A stretch of DNA of 64,000 nucleotides. Source: Diospyros lotus (Eukaryota > Streptophyta > Magnoliopsida > Ericales > Ebenaceae). The notes below the pieces were generated by a model. The model was not told where the DNA came from, made no database searches, and was given only the letters and a program-made list of their open reading frames with translations. The stretch spans positions 1,307,001 through 1,371,000 of the forward strand of contig NC_068350.1 in NCBI RefSeq assembly GCF_014633365.1. The letters are read 5' to 3'. Positions within the stretch are counted from its first letter, which is position 1. Each line of letters opens with the position of its first letter. Of this stretch, positions 61,201 to 64,000 are shown one piece after another. Position numbers and translations under genes: made by a program.

Positions 61201-61882
61201 TTGGAAAAGACATTAAAGTTTGATTTGAAGTGTATGAGTCTAAATAAAAATATGACAAAAGACATAAATACATGAAAGTTTAGAATTCATGTAGTCGACC
61301 CCACATAGTGGGATAAAGGCTGGATATGTTGTTTTATAAAATGTTCGTCAGGCTTCCCTCCTTTTTTATGAAATTGATCTTTTTTAGGGATAACTTGATC
61401 TCCATATTTTGCAATAACATCATCCACGTATAGTTTTACTAAATTTACATTCTGCATACTTAGTATTTGACATAGTTAATTTAAAAATCTTTGAATTTGA
61501 AGGTGTTTCTCCAAAATTCAAATTTATTATTCATGCTTTCTTTTGCCTCACTCATCCATCAAGAAAATATAGATTGCAAATAATATTACAAGCACATTTT
61601 CTTGGATATGCTTTGTGAAGTTTGTGAAATGGTATTGGCAATGATACTCAAATTTTAAAACCATTTGAATCCGCTCTGATTTGGGTATGCATTTTCCTGT
61701 TTCTAGTGACTTGTGAAATTCTTTTATCATCTTCTCCTCTGCAGCCCGAGATGGAAATGGTGGCTCAAGGCCTCAAGAAGCATTTAAAAGTAGAACAAAG
61801 GAAATTTTTGATGGACATGCTTGACGGGGTCTGCAAGAAAGGAAACCGTACGAGTATGGCAGAAGCCCTGGGCCTGGTCTAG
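43204..61882 (+). CDS. conserved plant protein of unknown function, probable plastid membrane protein (439 aa, six exons)
   Basis: I assembled this gene from splice sites: 43204-43966, 48539-48594, 50144-50253, 50358-50517, 51096-51188, 61745-61882. Every junction keeps frame and the 440 codons end in TAG. The N-terminus is Arg/His/Ser-rich (possible plastid transit peptide). One membrane segment lies near residues 125-150 ([20 protein letters not shown]). The soluble C-terminal half includes [39 protein letters not shown] and [20 protein letters not shown]. The coherent exon-to-exon sense shows a real, conserved gene, but I do not recognise a named family. Intron 1 (4.6 kb) and intron 5 (10.6 kb) are swollen by a MITE, LINE fragments, a full Copia element and a long LINE. 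Exon 2 is only 56 bp and easily missed. Confidence 0.85.
45335..45765. mobile_element. Tourist-like MITE, 431 bp, in intron 1 of the unnamed gene
   Basis: Left GGGGCTGTTTAGTTGTGGAAA and inverted right GGGGTTGTTCAGTTGTGGAAA match at 19 of 21 positions, flanked by TAT on both sides (45332-45334, 45766-45768). Further inward GGAAAACT-type pairs continue. The rest of the intron (44000-47800) shows no gene. Confidence 0.8.
47840..48125 (+). mobile_element. 5'-truncated LINE fragment in intron 1 of the unnamed gene
   Basis: Starts with a decayed GAAGATAAGATGTGTGAG stretch, continues through GGTTATGTGAAAAG and AGAGGCAGGGGAAGACAGA, and ends in CCGATCCCACTCAACGGGAT then TTGATATGTTATTGTTG. The order matches the C-terminal frame and tail of the LINE at 60980-61340. 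Confidence 0.75.
49757..49862 (+). mobile_element. short LINE 3' tail fragment in intron 2 of the unnamed gene
   Basis: Only the last 100 bp remain: TATATGGGCCTTACAGAAGA, ATGGCAATGGATAGAAATGA, then GTTGACCCCATAGAGTGGGA and TTGATATC. Same family as the other LINE tails in this window. Confidence 0.75.
52084..52665 (-). repeat. 3' LTR of the Copia element
   Basis: Matches 56874-57456. Its outer base pair is mutated (TT where the other copy has TG on the plus strand). On the minus strand it starts TGTGAAGACATTTG. Confidence 0.95.
52666..52680 (-). other. polypurine tract of the Copia element
   Basis: On the minus strand AAATGGGTGGAGAAT directly precedes the 3' LTR, the position of the plus-strand primer. 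Confidence 0.7.
52684..56781 (-). pseudogene. Copia gag-pol polyprotein with two in-frame stops
   Basis: From ATG at 56781 the frame runs 1366 codons to TAA at 52684-52686, broken by TGA at 56602-56604 (codon 60, in gag) and TAG at 52918-52920 (late RNase H). Between them 1216 codons are open from 56568. Visible parts in order: a CCHC knuckle ([14 protein letters not shown]), a protease region whose site reads DSS rather than the family's DSG, integrase ([29 protein letters not shown]), RT with YVDD, and RNase H (STTEAEYIA). The chain is otherwise full length. The stops and altered protease site suggest a recently disabled copy that may still move in trans through its intact LTRs. Confidence 0.95.
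56856..56870 (-). other. primer-binding site for initiator tRNA-Met
   Basis: On the minus strand TGGTATCAGAGCTCC begins three bases after the 5' LTR, the standard plant Copia primer-binding site. Confidence 0.93.
56874..57456 (-). repeat. 5' LTR of the Copia element
   Basis: TG...CA ends, 583 bp, with a CTATTTATAAAG stretch on the plus strand near 57267 whose complement is the TATA box (TATAAATAG) of the retroelement promoter. Confidence 0.95.
57807..57828 (+). repeat. homopolymer of 22 G
   Basis: An uninterrupted G tract at the junction with the minus-strand LINE fragment. On the minus strand it is poly-C after the LINE tail. Its length is uncertain in most sequencing chemistries. Confidence 0.8.
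57829..58200 (-). mobile_element. 5'-truncated LINE fragment, antisense
   Basis: Read on the minus strand: AATAAGGTTAGAGTAGTGCT, a decayed basic C-terminal frame, then GCCTTACAAAGATTATGGCC, AGATAGAGATAG and a tail GCAGCAGACCCCATTGGCTC. The same block order appears in the fragments at 13495-13830 and 47840-48125. It points toward, and nearly abuts, the head of the long LINE at 58240. Confidence 0.65.
58240..61340 (+). mobile_element. near full-length but decayed RTE-like LINE
   Basis: About 3.1 kb in intron 5 of the unnamed gene. The frame is broken by many stops and shifts but can be followed. An endonuclease part begins LRIGSWNI near 58462 and includes [30 protein letters not shown] and IDYFLMR. 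Reverse transcriptase follows ([44 protein letters not shown], then LDD where the family has ADD). The C-terminal part includes [19 protein letters not shown] and RLRWFGHM. The tail is GTAGTCGACCCCACATAGTG then GGATATGTTGTTTT. The endonuclease type and short 3' end fit the RTE clade; the 5' border is approximate. Confidence 0.9.
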
Positions 61883-63227
61883 TCCTGTTGTTCCTTACTG
61901 ACTTTCCTTGCAAACTCTCCTTGGCGTCACACCTCACGGTTGGATGCTATGCTATGCTATGCTATGATTTCATGTTTTGGTTTCACGAGTATGATTGTGT
62001 TTTGCCACCTCTCTCTTGTAGGCTATTGCACCCGAAGATGTTTGGCATCCTCATTGAAATCTGTCAATGTAAATAATACCAGGACACTGAACTGTGTTAT
62101 AATTGTTGCTTCCAGGCTTTTAGCATCTGCAAACTAACATTATGAACTGATTATTCATAATGTGACGCCAAATATGGCTTTTACAGCAGCATCCAGTTGC
62201 CATCATATGGCTTTGAAATTTTGTAATCTCTTGGGTTATAGTGTGCGCCAATCAAATATAGAGGATGTGATTTTTTTTCTTCTCTTATGTGTGTTTTGAC
62301 ACCTAGACAGGTGTGCGTTGCGTTTCAAATCAAATTACGAATCTCAAATAATATCTTCTAACATGTTTATGTTTGCCGTTATCCATTTGAGGAATTTATC
62401 TGTTCATCTAGGGTTTTAAAGTAAGTGAATCATGATGAGTTTTAAAAAAAGTGAGATAAGTTCACAACCAAAAGTTCTGTGATTGAAGAATCTTTTCGAG
62501 TCTTTCATGTTATTAATATATATATATATATATATGGTCATTCCACCTTTTATCATTTGAAATTTGAGATTTCTAAGTTCCTATAGATTTGAAATGAAAT
62601 CTATATAGATGTCATTTTAAATGACAATTTGAATTTAAGCCTATATAGGTGTCTAAATTGACGTATTCATTTGTTTTCTATCCAACTCATCCAATGAGTC
62701 TGCCACAAGCCTGATTAGAAGACAAAAACAAAAAATGAAAACAAAAGTGGAATCAAACTGCCTCCCGTCGCATGTATAATACATTACATTCTTTATATTA
62801 TATGTATTACACGTTTTAAGTAGCACAGAACTTCCTGTAATGTAATATACAAAGCTTGTTTTATTCTCTCATCCTATGGGCAATGCTGCAAGGCTCTCTC
62901 CCCCATATACTGTTGTGTGCCTGTCAAATTTTGTTCATTTCTATCACTAACCCCTGATCTGGTGTGGCATTTTCTCACCAAATTGGATTTGCATACCCTC
63001 TTCTCTGATCAACTATCACTTTTTAGAATTCTCTTCATTTTACTATTGATAAAGGCAATCACAATGATTGCCAATGGTCACAGCAGTAACATAATTTCAC
63101 AAAGGGAAAAATATCAAACTAGCTTCCAGATAACCAAATGGAACATGTCAACTACAAAAACAAAGCAGATCTTACCGGAAACAAAGGAACACAGAGAAAT
63201 TGCATAAGTTTATATATGTAAGTGTCT
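61883..63227. other. 3' flank of the unnamed gene and convergent spacer
   Basis: The first 200-300 bp probably form the 3' untranslated region (with a TATGC tandem run near 61947-61967). The rest has an AT microsatellite at about 62516-62535 and no recognised gene. The next gene is convergent. Confidence 0.5.
62516..62535 (+). repeat. TA microsatellite
   Basis: About ten TA units in the convergent spacer. Confidence 0.9.
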
Positions 63228-63597
63228 CTAAGAAGCATGGCCGCCTTCTTCTGCGGCTGCTTCGAAGGTCTCACCAGGCACAAGTTCTGGGACCTCGTCA
63301 TCATCGTCCTGGGCCGCGGTTGCATCAGCACCCTCGCCGGCACCAGGTGACTGCTTCTGCAACTGCTCCGCCAGCTTCCTTAAGTTGTCCATGTTATCGG
63401 GCCCTGAAGAGCAAAAGAACCCAGTGTAAACCTACCCACCTTGAATTTTATCCATTTTCCGGGCATTCTATACAGGCATAACAATGATATTTGCAAAAAA
63501 AGATGGCAGATCCATTTGCTATAAAAGAAAAGATAATGCAGGAGATAGCAGCCCATACCTAATTGGTTAATAATTCCAGGAAGAATATCTTGCAACT
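63228..63597 (-). CDS. BTF3 / nascent polypeptide-associated complex beta subunit, last two exons (partial)
   Basis: Minus-strand exons 63559-63597 and 63228-63403 join in frame. The first gives LQDILPGIINQLG and the second DNMDNLRKLAEQLQKQ, an acidic stretch (QDDDDEVPELVPGETFEAAA) and the stop TAG. This is the diagnostic C-terminus of plant BTF3/NAC-beta, which sits at the ribosome exit tunnel with NAC-alpha and is also described as a transcription cofactor. The NAC domain itself is encoded beyond position 64000. The 39-bp exon is short but conserved in sense. Neighbouring 63604-64000 is intron with no coding signal that I see. Confidence 0.9.
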
Positions 63598-63599
63598 CT

Positions 63600-64000
63600 G
63601 GAAAAACATAAAATAATGGTTAAATAAATATTTCAAAAAGGTGAATTAAAATTATATTCGTTCAAAGACAAACAATAAATCTGCCACCATGCTCAACAAG
63701 AAGCAGCCAGAAAAGTGGAAAAAGCAGAAAAGTAACTTTAAAAGATACTTCCCATTGCATCCCTTTTTCTCAGCTCCTGGAGATCTTATATTTTTGCTTT
63801 GGGTCTCTCGAGGGTTTGGTATTTTGAGCCGTAAATTGCTTCTTTTGGTTCTTCAAGAGGATAATGAACCTAAAACTTCTTTCTATCGATATCTTATTTA
63901 TATAGCTAAATTATCCTGAAACTTTTTCTTCCCACAAGTAATGATAATCCTAAAACATATTGGTTTACTTTATGACTGAGGATGAACATACTAATACCTT
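63600..64000 (-). other. intron of the BTF3 gene, nothing recognised
   Basis: AT-rich, and presumed to be an intron because the exon ending at 63597 starts in phase after an AG and the upstream coding part is missing. The open frame at 63689-63919 on the plus strand lacks features of a gene. Confidence 0.5.

Overview
The window is eukaryotic nuclear DNA from a dicot plant. Genes are split by GT-AG introns in AT-rich DNA, and the proteins match plant families: EPSIN2/3, cellulose synthase-like G, CTL1-type chitinase-like protein and BTF3. Plant transposons fill much of the rest. No operon, CRISPR array, rRNA or tRNA was recognised. The species cannot be named from the sequence alone.

Layout. 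1-9.2 kb: gene-poor repeats, with a possible Helitron 3' end, an LTR-retrotransposon-like non-coding block with three tandem arrays, and a hAT-like element (6144-8232) split by a solo LTR (6400-7907, target-site duplication TTTAC). 9.3-20.8 kb: a complete EPSIN2/3-type gene (+; 13 coding exons, 896 aa). 21.5-30.9 kb: a complete CslG-type glycosyltransferase gene (-; six exons, 734 aa). Its first intron holds a 3.4-kb hAT transposon with an intact transposase, and its third intron holds a 1.15-kb fold-back Mutator-like element. 31-38 kb: MITEs and a second solo LTR (35368-36646, ACATT) nested in a terminal-inverted-repeat element. 38.2-40.2 kb: a complete CTL1/POM1-like gene (+; three exons, 315 aa) lacking a normal GH19 catalytic motif. 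43.2-61.9 kb: a conserved but unnamed plant gene (+; six exons, 439 aa) spread over 18.7 kb. Its fifth intron (10.6 kb) carries a full-length Copia element (52084-57456) and a decayed RTE-like LINE (about 58240-61340). 63.2-63.6 kb: the last two exons of a BTF3/NAC-beta gene (-), which continues past the window.

Two of the five host genes relate to the cell wall or glycosylation (CslG, CTL1), one to clathrin trafficking (epsin) and one to nascent-chain handling (BTF3). I see no sign that they act as a cluster. The main theme is mobile DNA tolerated inside introns and nested into itself, with several insertions datable by exact target-site duplications. I found no clear new multi-gene system. 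The best candidates for follow-up are the apparently intact hAT element, the long hairpin in the CslG intron, the 13-residue repeat in the epsin tail, and the unnamed membrane protein gene.
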